Shown: piece after piece, positions 7,565 through 16,971 of the stretch
Layout: every line of letters starts with the position of its first letter
How positions within the stretch are numbered: position 1 is the first letter of the stretch
Position numbers and translations under genes: made by a program
Source of the DNA: Shewanella sp. MBTL60-112-B2
GTDB taxonomy: Bacteria; Pseudomonadota; Gammaproteobacteria; Enterobacterales; Shewanellaceae
NCBI RefSeq assembly: GCF_019655055.1
Contig: NZ_BPFA01000007.1
Location: 62,001 to 126,000 of the forward strand
Direction: 5' to 3'
Length of the DNA stretch: 64,000 nucleotides
Notes under the pieces: model-generated
Seen by the model: only the letters and a program-made list of their open reading frames with translations
What the model was told of the DNA's origin: nothing
Database searches by the model: none

Positions 7565-10420
7565 TTAGGCTTTAGTGATCTGACAAAGCGATGCTTTGGT
7601 TTCCTGCATCTGAGTCACAGGGTCATAACCATAAGTCAATGCAGTGTTAGCTGATTCACCAATCACGTAAGGAACCGTACCTTCTGGGTAGTTAGGCGCT
7701 AAGCTTTCGCCGTGCATCTCACCCGCGAAGTGGTAAGGCATCCAAGTTACACCAGGCTTAACGCGTGGAGTGACCATAGCCTTAATCTTAATACGACCAC
7801 CTTCAGCACCTTCTAGCCATACTGTGTCACCGTCGCGAATGCTGCGATCTGCCGCATCAGCAGGGTTGATCTCAACAAACATCTCTTGTTGAAGTTCAGC
7901 CAACCATGGGTTTGAACGCGATTCTTCACCACCACCTTCGTACTCAACTAGACGACCAGAAGTAAGACCTAGTGGGTACTTAGCAGCCGAGTCTTTATCT
8001 TGAATAGTCTTGTACAGTGTTGGTAGACGGTGTACTTGCATGTCAGCGTATGTTGGGTACTTAGACACTAGATCACGACGTGGCGTGTATAGCGGCTCAC
8101 GGTGAACAGGTACTTCGTCAGGGAAAGTCCAAACAATACAACGCGCTTTAGCGTTACCGAATGGAATACAACCGTGCTTCATTGCTACGCGTTGGATACC
8201 ACCAGAGATATCGGTCTTCCAGTTCTTACCTTCTGCAAGCGCTTTTTCAGCCGCTGTTAGGTCGTCCCACCAGCCAAGTTGCTTAAGCATGTCAGCTGTG
8301 AACTCTGGGTAACCGTCTTGGATTTCAGCGCCTTTAGAGAAGCTGCCTTCAGCAAGTAGGTTCTTACCTTTATACTCAACACCGTAACGAGCACGGAAGT
8401 TACCGCCACCCTCAAGCACGTGTTTGTTTGTGTTATAAAGGATCTGCGTACCTGGGTGCTTCTGCTCTGGTGTACCCCAACATGGCCAAGGTAGACCGTA
8501 GGTTTCACCTTTAGCAGGGCCGCCAGCAGCTTCAAGAGTCTTGTTGCTGAATGTACCCCAATTTTGAGTATGTAGCTTCAAACGCTCAGGGCTTTGACCT
8601 GACATACCAATGGTCCACATACCGCGGTTGATTTCGCGAGTAATGTCTTCAATCACTAGCACGTCATTGGCGTCTTTAGCGATACGCTTAGTGTACTCAT
8701 CAGCAAAACCAAGCTTTTGAGATAGACGGTACATGATCTCAAGGTCAGTCTTTGATTCGAATAAAGGCTCGATAACCTGCTCACGCCACTGCTGGCTACG
8801 GCCAGAGTTAGACACTGAACCTTGAGTTTCGAACTGAGTCGCTGCAGGTAGCAAGTAAACACCATTCTTACGACGGTGCATAACACCCGCCATTGTTGGG
8901 AATGGATCCACAACAACCACAGTGTCCATTTGATCGAGTGCATCACGAACATCATTCTGACGGGTTTCAGTGTTAACTGATTGACCCCAGAAGAATGCCA
9001 TGCGAACGCGGTCTTTCTGCGCTAGCTTCTCAGGTGTTTCTAGTACACCGTCATGCCAACGTGAACAAGGAATACCCGGTGTGTTCATTGGAATACGGCC
9101 TAGGTATGAGTTTTGGTCGAAACGCGCCTTAACCCAATCGTAGTCCAAGTCCCAAACGTTACACCAGTGCTGCCAAGAGCCAGTCTTAAGACCGTAGTAA
9201 CCCGGTAGCGTGTCGAACAGTAGACCTAAGTCAGTTGCACCCTGTACGTTGTCGTGACCACGGAAGATGTTAGTACCGCCACCAGACACGCCCATGTTAC
9301 CTAGCGCTAGCTGAAGGATACAGTAAGCACGAGTGTTAGCATTACCTACGTGATGCTGAGTACCACCCATACACCAAACAACAGTACCAGGACGGTTGTC
9401 GGCCATCATCTTAGCCGCTTGGTAAACTTCTTCTTCGCTGCAACCAGTGATGTTCTCAACTTCTTTAGGTGGGAACTTCTTCACTTCTTCACGGATAGTA
9501 TCCATTTCAAAGACACGTTGTTCGATAAATGTCTTATCTTCCCAACCGTTTTCGAAGATGTGCCAAAGCATACCGTAGATGAATGGAATATCTGTACCTG
9601 GACGTAGGCCACAGTGAAGATCTGCGTGAGCAGCTGTACGAGAGAAACGTGGGTCAACCACGATAATCTTAGCGTTGTTCTTCTCTTTCGCGATCAAGAT
9701 ATGCTGCATAGCAACAGGATGCGCTTCAGCAGGGTTTGACCCGATGAAGAAGATTGCGTTTGCATTCTGAATATCGTTGAAAGAGTTAGTTTGCGCACCG
9801 TAACCCCAAGTGTTTGCAACACCGGCTACAGTGGTAGAGTGACAAATACGTGCAGAGTGGTCGACGTTGTTCGTGCCCCACATTGCCGCAAATTTACGGT
9901 ACATGTAGCAGCCTTCGTTCGAAAACTTAGCGCTACCCATAAAGTAAACAGAGTCAGGACCCGATTCTTTACGAATGGTCTGCATTTGGTCGCCAACTTC
10001 GTTGTAAGCTTGCTCCCAAGATAGTTTCTTCCACTTGCCATCAACAAGCTTCATTGGGTACTTAAGACGCTTTTCACCGTGACCATGTTCACGTAGTGCA
10101 GCACCTTTAGCACAGTGACCGCCCGCGTTGAATGGGTGATCGAAAGCTGGCTCTTGACCTGTCCACACGCCATTTTGTACTTCAGCGTAAAGACCACAAC
10201 CTACCGCACACGCACTACATACAGTACGTTTGATTTCAGTGGGTGCATCATATGGAACATCTTTGGCTTCTGCGCGACGCATCATGCCTGTGCCCAACAA
10301 AGAAGCAGCTGCGATACCACCAGATGTAATACCTGCATGCTTCATAAATTGACGACGGCTAAGACCTAGAGTTTTTTTCTCTGTGGTTGGTGCCGCATTG
10401 GATTTGCGAGTTAACTTCAT
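7565..10420 (-). CDS. fdhA: Formate dehydrogenase catalytic (alpha) subunit, copy 2, Cys type
   Basis: A 951-residue periplasmic Mo/W formate dehydrogenase. It has a Tat signal at R22-R23 (LSRRQFMKHAG), a CSACAVGC cluster motif with the fourth Cys in GGHCAKGAALR, and metal-ligand Cys in ARICHS. Several stretches follow copy 3 and not copy 1: EHGHGEKRLKYPMKL, AYCILQLALGNMG, the LKTGSW/HWCNVWDLDY region and NYPEGTVPYVIGE. Its fdhB and fdhC partners instead follow copy 1, so this operon is a mosaic. Confidence 0.95.
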   Translation of the reverse strand: MKLTRKSNAAPTTEKKTLGLSRRQFMKHAGITSGGIAAASLLGTGMMRRAEAKDVPYDAPTEIKRTVCSACAVGCGLYAEVQNGVWTGQEPAFDHPFNAGGHCAKGAALREHGHGEKRLKYPMKLVDGKWKKLSWEQAYNEVGDQMQTIRKESGPDSVYFMGSAKFSNEGCYMYRKFAAMWGTNNVDHSARICHSTTVAGVANTWGYGAQTNSFNDIQNANAIFFIGSNPAEAHPVAMQHILIAKEKNNAKIIVVDPRFSRTAAHADLHCGLRPGTDIPFIYGMLWHIFENGWEDKTFIEQRVFEMDTIREEVKKFPPKEVENITGCSEEEVYQAAKMMADNRPGTVVWCMGGTQHHVGNANTRAYCILQLALGNMGVSGGGTNIFRGHDNVQGATDLGLLFDTLPGYYGLKTGSWQHWCNVWDLDYDWVKARFDQNSYLGRIPMNTPGIPCSRWHDGVLETPEKLAQKDRVRMAFFWGQSVNTETRQNDVRDALDQMDTVVVVDPFPTMAGVMHRRKNGVYLLPAATQFETQGSVSNSGRSQQWREQVIEPLFESKTDLEIMYRLSQKLGFADEYTKRIAKDANDVLVIEDITREINRGMWTIGMSGQSPERLKLHTQNWGTFSNKTLEAAGGPAKGETYGLPWPCWGTPEQKHPGTQILYNTNKHVLEGGGNFRARYGVEYKGKNLLAEGSFSKGAEIQDGYPEFTADMLKQLGWWDDLTAAEKALAEGKNWKTDISGGIQRVAMKHGCIPFGNAKARCIVWTFPDEVPVHREPLYTPRRDLVSKYPTYADMQVHRLPTLYKTIQDKDSAAKYPLGLTSGRLVEYEGGGEESRSNPWLAELQQEMFVEINPADAADRSIRDGDTVWLEGAEGGRIKIKAMVTPRVKPGVTWMPYHFAGEMHGESLAPNYPEGTVPYVIGESANTALTYGYDPVTQMQETKASLCQITKA

Positions 10421-10438
10421 CGCTTAAATTCTCCTAAA

Positions 10439-10636
10439 CTAGCCGCGTAAGCTATTGTAATAACTGCGGATATGTGCAGTTTCATGATAGCCATTGTCAT
10501 TCTTTGAACTGACTTTAGTTTCACTTGCTTGGGCAACACTTACGCCTGTAGCGGCGATAGCGACACTCGCGGTGCCACCAATGGTTAGTGCTTTCAGCAA
10601 AGATCTGCGGTTCAGATCAGGCTGTTGCTTGTTCAT
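10439..10636 (-). CDS. fdhX: Small Tat-signal protein at head of fdh operon 2
   Basis: 65 residues, nearly identical to the first copy: NRRSLLKALTIGG twin-arginine signal and the tail GYHETAHIRSYYNSLRG. The ATG at 10636 follows AGGAG by five bases. It opens operon 2 and lies 18 bases before fdhA. Family as for copy 1 (formate dehydrogenase region TAT target); function unknown. Confidence 0.85.
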   Translation of the reverse strand: MNKQQPDLNRRSLLKALTIGGTASVAIAATGVSVAQASETKVSSKNDNGYHETAHIRSYYNSLRG

Positions 10637-10786
10637 TTTTACTCCTGGTAGAAAGGAATACTCTGGTTATAAAAACTTAAGATAAGTCTAATAATACTCA
10701 TATTTACAATGGCAACCAGGCAGTTGTTAAACCTATGATCAGCAATGTAAAATTTGTTTACTTATTAGAGGTATCCAACAAATTCA

Positions 10787-10835
10787 CAGGGCTAATATAA
10801 AGAAATTTAGCTTAGGAAAAATTGATCTGAGTTAG
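10787..10835 (-). promoter_or_regulatory. Predicted activator-dependent promoter of fdh operon 2
   Basis: Minus-strand half-site AGATCAA within 10835-10822, then exactly 22 bases, then TATATT (10799-10794). The predicted start near 10787 puts the site centre at -41.5 and gives a leader of about 151 bases. Spacing is identical to operon 1. The distal half-site is weaker here (CTAAC), so activation may differ in strength. Confidence 0.55.
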
Positions 10836-10867
10836 GTTAAATTTCGAGTTTTAGGGGGTAATCGGGC

Positions 10868-10890
10868 AAAGTGTTAACTGGCGCATGTTT
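10868..10890 (-). promoter_or_regulatory. Conserved upstream block of fdh operon 2
   Basis: Twin of the block at 5040-5062 (22 of 23 bases), again starting 232 bases before the fdhX start codon. Possible second regulator site near -92. Confidence 0.5.
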
Positions 10891-11320
10891 AAACCCGAAA
10901 AAACTGTGTAGTAAATCAAAATAGCACAGCTGATTAGACGCTTGTTTCTCACTTTAAATTTAACAAATACAAAACATTCAAGGATTTACTTATATAAATG
11001 CTAATTATTAACATTTAGTTCCGCGCTCGGCATGCTTTTATACAAAATCCTATTTAAACTCACCATGGCAGCGCTCCTAAGCAGATCTCAGCAACACTGA
11101 TTTATCACCAAAAAACAACAATTTGAAAAGTGACCAATACGAGCTACGAGATCCTAATGCAGATTGGCCTAATATAAGCTACTGATAACCCTATTTTTAT
11201 ATAAATTGGATAATGTCGGCTCTACGCAATTGACTGGCTTAGTGCGGGTAATCTAATTAACCAATTACTTGGTTATTGAGCTGGCTCTGAATAGAGCTGA
11301 AGGACGATTAGACTTAGGGG
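10891..11320. other. Intergenic region upstream of fdh operon 2
   Basis: AT-rich, no credible gene. An inverted repeat TAACCAA-TTAC-TTGGTTA lies at 11258-11275; its role is unknown. Confidence 0.45.
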
Positions 11321-11325
11321 GAAAC

Positions 11326-11355
11326 AAAAATGCCCCGACAAAGTCGAGGCATTTT
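11326..11355 (-). terminator. Intrinsic terminator of fdh operon 3
   Basis: Hairpin AAAAATGCC...GGCATTTTT with inner GAC/GTC pairing, 22 bases downstream of the third fdhC. A/T runs on both sides would let it work in either direction. Confidence 0.8.
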
Positions 11356-11377
11356 TAGATGAAAATGAAAACTAGTG

Positions 11378-12385
11378 CTAGTCTTTATAAACTATGCTGT
11401 TGCCGTCTTTCATTTCATCGTACCAAACATTGTGATGCTGGATTGCCCAGTTCTCATCACAATAACCCGATACCATACACTCCATACCACCTTCACTTAA
11501 TACCGTTGCCATCCAAATATGGACGATAGTAAATGCAATAATGATAATCGCGCTTATAGAATGGATTAACAGTGCTGCCATAGAGGCTTCACGTGGCAAA
11601 TCTAGACCCGGTAATACAAGCATTAACCCAGATGCGGCAATAAATAAACCGAAAATAGTTAAGCTCCAGAACCACATCTTTTCACCGGCGTTAGCAAATC
11701 CACTATCAGGATGCTGACCCTTAAATGGTCCAAAGTTGATGTAACCACCAACCACTAAGAACCATTTTAAGTCATACATCTTAAACGTTTGCATTGGCAT
11801 CCACTTAACAACACACAAGATCCAAGACACAATAAATATCGGTCCGACCCAGTCATGTATTGTCTTGCTACCATAGATCAGCCCGGCCCATAGACCTTCG
11901 CCGATATAAGGTTGCAATATGTGTTTGCCCAGCATGATATTGAGGCCTGTGAATATCAGCGCCAAACAAGATGTCGCCATTACCCAGTGGATCCACAAAT
12001 CAGCTTTCGACCAGCGTAGTACCATTTTCCCAGAAAAGCCTTTACTCAATTTAGAGGGACCATTCACCAAATAGAAAAATAGAAAAGCAGCAAATACACC
12101 AACAACGGTAATTCCCATTACAGGAGTTAGATACTCGTTGCGGACGTTCTTGCCTTCATTACCTACTACATTGATTAGCACACCAGTCTCGATGCCTTTT
12201 GCCACGGTGTAGCCTGAGTCACCAGCCTTAACCGCACGCCAAAGATCAGCGTCATTGGTTGCAGCTTGCTGTTGGCTCGTTTGATCATCCGCAGCCATTG
12301 CCGAAGCGCTAAGTCCCAATCCCATTGAAAACATCAATGGGATAACTAGCAATGCAAACAGGCTGCGCAGTGATTTCATAAACAT
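11378..12385 (-). CDS. fdhC: Formate dehydrogenase cytochrome b (gamma) subunit, copy 3
   Basis: 335-residue cytochrome b anchor of the third formate dehydrogenase. Its N-terminus (MFMKSLRSLFALLVIPLMFS) is a signal-like helix, followed by a Gln/Ala-rich periplasmic stretch and the conserved heme b helices (LRWSKADLWIHWVMA, IHDWVGPIFIVSW, LLIHSISAIIIIAFTIVHIW). I chose the ATG at 12385, five bases after AGGAG; an in-frame GTG at 12391 overlaps that site. It is clearly diverged from copies 1 and 2. Confidence 0.92.
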   Translation of the reverse strand: MFMKSLRSLFALLVIPLMFSMGLGLSASAMAADDQTSQQQAATNDADLWRAVKAGDSGYTVAKGIETGVLINVVGNEGKNVRNEYLTPVMGITVVGVFAAFLFFYLVNGPSKLSKGFSGKMVLRWSKADLWIHWVMATSCLALIFTGLNIMLGKHILQPYIGEGLWAGLIYGSKTIHDWVGPIFIVSWILCVVKWMPMQTFKMYDLKWFLVVGGYINFGPFKGQHPDSGFANAGEKMWFWSLTIFGLFIAASGLMLVLPGLDLPREASMAALLIHSISAIIIIAFTIVHIWMATVLSEGGMECMVSGYCDENWAIQHHNVWYDEMKDGNSIVYKD

Positions 12386-12438
12386 ACTCACTCCTTTATC
12401 GGGCTACAGACCAAGGTCCGTAACCCTTTTCAGCCAGA

Positions 12439-13026
12439 CTAGCCAGTTGTAGGGGTGTAACCCCAGATAGCCCCTGGAGCACCACGTGCAGCAGAACGTT
12501 CACGGAAGATATTAGAAACAACCTCCGCATCACCTGCTAACAGAGCTTTAGTCGCACAAAGCTCAGCACACATAGGTAGCTTACCTTCGGCAATACGGTT
12601 TGCACCGTAAAGCTTACGCTCCTCTTCCGAGAAGTCAGGTGCAGGGCCACCAGCACAGAAAGTACATTTATCCATCTTACCGCGGCTACCAAATGCATTT
12701 TTCTTAGGGAACTGAGGCGCTCCGAAAGGACATGCATAGAAGCAGTAACCACAACCGATACAGGTTTCTTTGTTGTGTAAGACAATGCCGTCTTCTGTAC
12801 GATAGAAACAATCTGCAGGACAAACGGCCATACAAGGTGCATCTGTACAGTGCATACATGCTACTGAAATTGACGCTTCACCCGGCTCACCATCATTTAG
12901 TGTAACCACGCGACGACGCTGGATCCCCCAGCCAATGGCTGAGGCGTTTTCGTTTTTACATGCTGTGACGCAACCGTTACACTCGATGCAGCGCTTGGTG
13001 TCACATAAGAATTTCATGACTGCCAT
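12439..13026 (-). CDS. fdhB: Formate dehydrogenase iron-sulfur (beta) subunit, copy 3
   Basis: 195-residue four-cluster ferredoxin-type subunit with the same cysteine pattern as the other copies (CIECNGCVTAC, CMHCTDAPCMAVC, CIGCGYCFYAC, CTFC with CAELC). The C-terminus is longer by six residues (GYTPTTG). It lies between fdhA and fdhC of operon 3 and connects them electronically. Confidence 0.93.
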   Translation of the reverse strand: MAVMKFLCDTKRCIECNGCVTACKNENASAIGWGIQRRRVVTLNDGEPGEASISVACMHCTDAPCMAVCPADCFYRTEDGIVLHNKETCIGCGYCFYACPFGAPQFPKKNAFGSRGKMDKCTFCAGGPAPDFSEEERKLYGANRIAEGKLPMCAELCATKALLAGDAEVVSNIFRERSAARGAPGAIWGYTPTTG

Positions 13027-13052
13027 AATGGCTTATCTCCTCATCAAGTTAA

Positions 13053-15902
13053 TTAGGCTTTGCTGACCTGACACAAGCTCACTTTCGTCTCTTGCATCTG
13101 AGTCACAACATCATAACCATAGGTCATTACAGTATTGGCAGCTTCACCAATAACGTAAGGAACCGTGCCTTCTGGGTAGTTCTTCTCTAGGCTCTTGCCT
13201 TCGAATACACCCGCAAAGTGATATGGCATGAAACATTCGCCTGGCACAACTCGTGGAATGACCATAGCCTTAACGGTGATTTTCGCACCTTCTGGACTAT
13301 GTACGAACACATCATCACCATCACGAATACCGCGATCTGCTGCATCGGCAGGGTTGATCTCGATAAACATTTCTTGCTGAAGCTCAGCAAGCCATGGGTT
13401 AGAACGTGTTTCTTCACCACCACCTTCGTACTCAACCAAACGGCCAGTCGTAATAATTAATGGGAAACCTTTGCTGAAATCCTGTTCCTGAATCGTTTTA
13501 TACAGGGTAGGAAGACGAGCAACCATACGGTCTTCGTAGGTTGGATACTTAGCAACCAAGTCACGACGTGGCGTATAAAGTGGCTCACGGTGCAAAGGAA
13601 TATCATCTGGGAAGTTCCAAACAATACAACGCGCTTTTGCATTACCGTAAGGAATACAACCATGCTTAATGGCTACACGCTGAATACCACCTGAGATATC
13701 AGTCTTCCAGTTTTTACCTTCAGCATGTACTTTCTCTTCAGCAGTTAGGTCGTCCCACCAGCCAAGCTGCTTAAGCATCTTGTCCGTAAACTCAGGGTAA
13801 CCATCTTTAATTTCACTGCCCTTAGAGTAAGAGCCTTCAGCCAAGATGTTAACGCCGTCATGCTCAACACCATAACGGGCGCGGAAGTTACCGCCACCAT
13901 TCATCACTTCGCGACCGGTGCGATACAGGATCTGAGTACCTGGGTGCTTAAACTCTGGCGTACCCCAACATGGCCAAGGTAAACCGTAGGTTTCACCTTT
14001 AGCTGGGCCACCTGGTGCCTCAAGCGATTTAATATCGAAGGTGCCCCAGTTTTCTTGGTGCATCTTCAGACGTTCTGGGCTTTGACCTGTGTAACCAATG
14101 GTCCACATACCGCGGTTATATTCGCGTGTCATATCTTCAATCAACGGCTCATCACCATTGACCTTGATATGTTTGCAGAACTCTTTCTCGATACCCCATT
14201 TCTTGGCAAGCTTGTACATAACCTCATGGTCAGGCTTAGATTCGAAGAGTGGTTCGATAACCTTGGTACGCCACTGCAATGAACGGTTTGAAGCCGATAC
14301 TGAACCGTAGGTTTCAAACTGAGTACATGCCGGTAGCAAGTACACACCGTCGGTACGCTCATGCATCACACCTGCCATAGTTGGGAATGGATCCACAACC
14401 ACAACTGTCTTCATCTTGTTAAGTGCTTCACGCACTTCACGACCACGGGTTTCAGTGTTAACTGATTGGCCCCAGAAGAATGCCATGTGAATGTTATCTT
14501 TCTGAGCAATCTTTGACTTATCTTCGAGTACACCATCATGCCAACGTGAACACGGGATACCTGTAGAAGTCATTGGGTCTTGGCCTAGATGTGGCTGTTG
14601 ATCAAAGCGGCTCTTAACCCACTCATAATCCAAGTCCCACACATTACACCAGTGCTTCCAAGAACCTGTCTTCAGACCGTAGTAACCCGGTAGCGTATCG
14701 AACAATAGACCAAAGTCTGTTGCACCCTGTACGTTATCGTGACCACGGAAAATGTTAGTACCGCCACCAGACACACCCATGTTACCTAGGGCAAGCTGCA
14801 GGATACAGTAAGCACGAGTGTTCGCATTACCTACGTGGTGCTGAGTACCACCCATACACCAAACAACAGTACCCGGCTTAGTTTCAGCCAGTAGCTTAGC
14901 TACACGGTACATTTGCTCTTCAGTCGCACCAACAATGTTAGCCACTTCAGCAGGCGGATACTTCTTCACCTCTTCGCGAATACGTTCCATACCGTAAACA
15001 CGTTGATCGATAAAGGTTTGATCTTCCCAGCCGTTTTCGAAGATGTGCCATAACAGGCCATAAATGAAAGGAATATCCGTACCAGGACGAATATGCACGA
15101 ACTCGTCAGACTTAGCTGCAGTTCGGGTGAAACGAGGGTCGACAACGATAATTTTCGCGCCGCGCTCTTTACCTTCCAAGATATGTTGCATCGCAACAGG
15201 GTGAGCTTCACAAGGATTAGAACCGATAAACATCATCGCTTTAGCGTTACGAATATCGTTAAACGAGTTAGTTTGCGCACCATAGCCCCAAGTGTTTGCA
15301 ACACCGGCTACAGTGGTAGAGTGACAAATACGTGCAGAGTGGTCGACATTGTTGGTGCCCCACATTGCCGCAAATTTGCGGTACATATAAGCTTGTTCGT
15401 TTGAGAACTTGGCACTACCCATGAAGAATACTGAGTCTGGACCCGATTCTTTACGAATATCTAGTGCTTGTTGACCCACTTCTTCAATCGCTTGATCCCA
15501 TGAAAGACGCTTCCACTTACCGCCTTCTAACTTCATTGGATACTTAAGACGCTTTTCACCGTGACCATGTTCACGCAGTGCAGCACCTTTCGCACAGTGT
15601 CCACCCGCGTTAAATGGGTGATCGAATGCAGGTTCCTGACCTGTCCATACGCCATTTTGAACTTCGGCATAAACGCCGCAGCCTACAGAGCAGTGAGAAC
15701 AGATAGTACGTTTGGTTTCGGTGGGGGTGTCGTGGGGAATATCTTTTGCTTCTGCTTTGCGCATCATTCCTGCGCCTAGCATCGATGCCGCTGCAATACC
15801 GCCTGTCGCGAGGCTTGCGGACTTGAGGAATTGGCGACGGTTTAAACCTAAGACTGCCTTGTTGCTTGTGGCGGCCTGGTCTGTTTTGCGGGTTAATCGC
15901 AT
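13053..15902 (-). CDS. fdhA: Formate dehydrogenase catalytic (alpha) subunit, copy 3, Cys type
   Basis: A 949-residue periplasmic formate dehydrogenase. Tat signal at R22-R23 (LNRRQFLKSAS); cluster motif CSHCSVGC, where the other two copies have CSACAVGC; metal-ligand Cys in ARICHS. The ATG at 15902 is preferred to a GTG one codon upstream because the AGGAGA spacing is better. The cluster-proximal His could shift the redox potential of the [4Fe-4S] centre, which is inference. It is preceded by its own fdhX and lies downstream of the accessory gene cluster. Confidence 0.95.
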   Translation of the reverse strand: MRLTRKTDQAATSNKAVLGLNRRQFLKSASLATGGIAAASMLGAGMMRKAEAKDIPHDTPTETKRTICSHCSVGCGVYAEVQNGVWTGQEPAFDHPFNAGGHCAKGAALREHGHGEKRLKYPMKLEGGKWKRLSWDQAIEEVGQQALDIRKESGPDSVFFMGSAKFSNEQAYMYRKFAAMWGTNNVDHSARICHSTTVAGVANTWGYGAQTNSFNDIRNAKAMMFIGSNPCEAHPVAMQHILEGKERGAKIIVVDPRFTRTAAKSDEFVHIRPGTDIPFIYGLLWHIFENGWEDQTFIDQRVYGMERIREEVKKYPPAEVANIVGATEEQMYRVAKLLAETKPGTVVWCMGGTQHHVGNANTRAYCILQLALGNMGVSGGGTNIFRGHDNVQGATDFGLLFDTLPGYYGLKTGSWKHWCNVWDLDYEWVKSRFDQQPHLGQDPMTSTGIPCSRWHDGVLEDKSKIAQKDNIHMAFFWGQSVNTETRGREVREALNKMKTVVVVDPFPTMAGVMHERTDGVYLLPACTQFETYGSVSASNRSLQWRTKVIEPLFESKPDHEVMYKLAKKWGIEKEFCKHIKVNGDEPLIEDMTREYNRGMWTIGYTGQSPERLKMHQENWGTFDIKSLEAPGGPAKGETYGLPWPCWGTPEFKHPGTQILYRTGREVMNGGGNFRARYGVEHDGVNILAEGSYSKGSEIKDGYPEFTDKMLKQLGWWDDLTAEEKVHAEGKNWKTDISGGIQRVAIKHGCIPYGNAKARCIVWNFPDDIPLHREPLYTPRRDLVAKYPTYEDRMVARLPTLYKTIQEQDFSKGFPLIITTGRLVEYEGGGEETRSNPWLAELQQEMFIEINPADAADRGIRDGDDVFVHSPEGAKITVKAMVIPRVVPGECFMPYHFAGVFEGKSLEKNYPEGTVPYVIGEAANTVMTYGYDVVTQMQETKVSLCQVSKA

Positions 15903-15917
15903 CACACTCTCCTTTAA

Positions 15918-16118
15918 TTATTTACTGCGCAGTGTGTCGTAATAACTACGAACATGGTCAGACTCTTGATAGCCGGTGCCTTTTTTGGCAACCGGGGTTG
16001 CTTCAGGTTCAGCGGCAAGAGCTTGTCCACTTGCAGTTGCAACTGCGCCAGCCGCACTGCCGATTGCCAATGCTTTAAGCAGTTGACGACGGCCCATGTC
16101 GGAAGCTTGCTTCTTCAT
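15918..16118 (-). CDS. fdhX: Small Tat-signal protein at head of fdh operon 3
   Basis: 66 residues: twin-arginine signal MGRRQLLKALAIGS and a tail GYQESDHVRSYYDTLRSK. It is diverged from copies 1 and 2, but the Gly-Tyr...Glu...His...RSYY...LR pattern is kept, which points to a selected function for the tail. The ATG follows AGGAG by five bases. Formate dehydrogenase region TAT-target family; role unknown. Confidence 0.82.
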   Translation of the reverse strand: MKKQASDMGRRQLLKALAIGSAAGAVATASGQALAAEPEATPVAKKGTGYQESDHVRSYYDTLRSK

Positions 16119-16221
16119 AGTGTCTCCTTAGATTTCCTAAAATTAAGATAAACAGTGAATCACTCAACCTGTTATCCGTTCTTGTTGGGGGCTTATAAAT
16201 AAGACTCCCATTTTTTTGTCT

Positions 16222-16264
16222 ATGTCAGCTCAGGCCTACCGATTAACAAACTCTGAACTGACAT
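16222..16264 (-). promoter_or_regulatory. Stem-loop in the leader of fdh operon 3
   Basis: Arms 16222-16233 and 16253-16264 pair (ATGTCAG/CTGACAT and TCAG/CTGA with one mismatch) around a 19-base loop. There is no U-run on the minus strand, so it is not an obvious terminator. An mRNA processing or stability element between the chaperone gene and fdhX is possible. Confidence 0.3.
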
Positions 16265-16286
16265 AAATTCAAACCTCTACCAGCGC

Positions 16287-16961
16287 TTAAGACGCTAACT
16301 CATTGGTAGATGGCTCAATCTTTTCTACACTTTCCGCTTCGCTACCTGGGCAGTTAACCGGAATGTTTAGACTTAACTGTTCAAACTCTTTTGCTTCAAT
16401 CACGAAGAATGCTTTAGCAAGCTGTGCAACAGTTGCATAGAAAGCAGCGCTTGGTGCCTTAGCTAAGTTATCGCAGAAACGTTCAATCCAGCTGCCAATA
16501 TGGCGCTGGTAGAAAGCAAGTTGACGATAACCTGGTGCTTCTAAAATCAAAGTACCCATCACTTCACAAAGTGCAGCGACGTGATCTTCAGGCTCTTTAA
16601 CTTCTTCTTCGCGCTCAAAACCTAATTGCATTAGGTCATTACGTAATAGCGCCAATGGCTTGTCCATTAACGAGCCTGTCATAAACCAGCTACCATAAGG
16701 CAGGATTTCACCACTACCAACGCCGAGGAATACATTAAAGTACTCATCTTCAAGCTGTTCATCGCTAAATTGCTGCGCGGCTAATTTAAGTCCAACCCAA
16801 GCCTTAGTCATGTCGCTGTCGTCATCAGCATCAATTTCTAAGCCCGATAAGAACGCAAGCAACTCTGGGCTTGGTTGGCGACGTAATAACGCTGCTAGCA
16901 ACTGATAAATATCGGCTCTTAGCTGATCGTTTTCTGAAACTTCTCTTACTAATTCGGTCAT
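16287..16961 (-). CDS. TorD/DmsD-family molybdoenzyme chaperone for formate dehydrogenase
   Basis: 224-residue cytoplasmic chaperone that, by family, binds the Tat signal of a molybdoenzyme and guards cofactor loading before export. Family signatures are YGSWFMTGSLMDKPLALLR and the EPEDHVAALCEVMGTL motif. I start it at the ATG at 16961, ten bases after the stop of the upstream ferredoxin-like gene; a reading from 17039 would run through that gene's end. Given its neighbours its clients are most likely the FdhA proteins (inferred). Confidence 0.85.
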   Translation of the reverse strand: MTELVREVSENDQLRADIYQLLAALLRRQPSPELLAFLSGLEIDADDDSDMTKAWVGLKLAAQQFSDEQLEDEYFNVFLGVGSGEILPYGSWFMTGSLMDKPLALLRNDLMQLGFEREEEVKEPEDHVAALCEVMGTLILEAPGYRQLAFYQRHIGSWIERFCDNLAKAPSAAFYATVAQLAKAFFVIEAKEFEQLSLNIPVNCPGSEAESVEKIEPSTNELAS

Positions 16962-16971
16962 GGTTAAACTC

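Noticed and set aside
9826-10047. Selenocysteine insertion in fdhA
   Set aside because: All three fdhA genes encode Cys (ARICHS) at the metal-ligand position, with no in-frame UGA.
12385-12391. GTG start for the third fdhC
   Set aside because: The GTG overlaps the AGGAG ribosome site; the ATG at 12385 is properly spaced.
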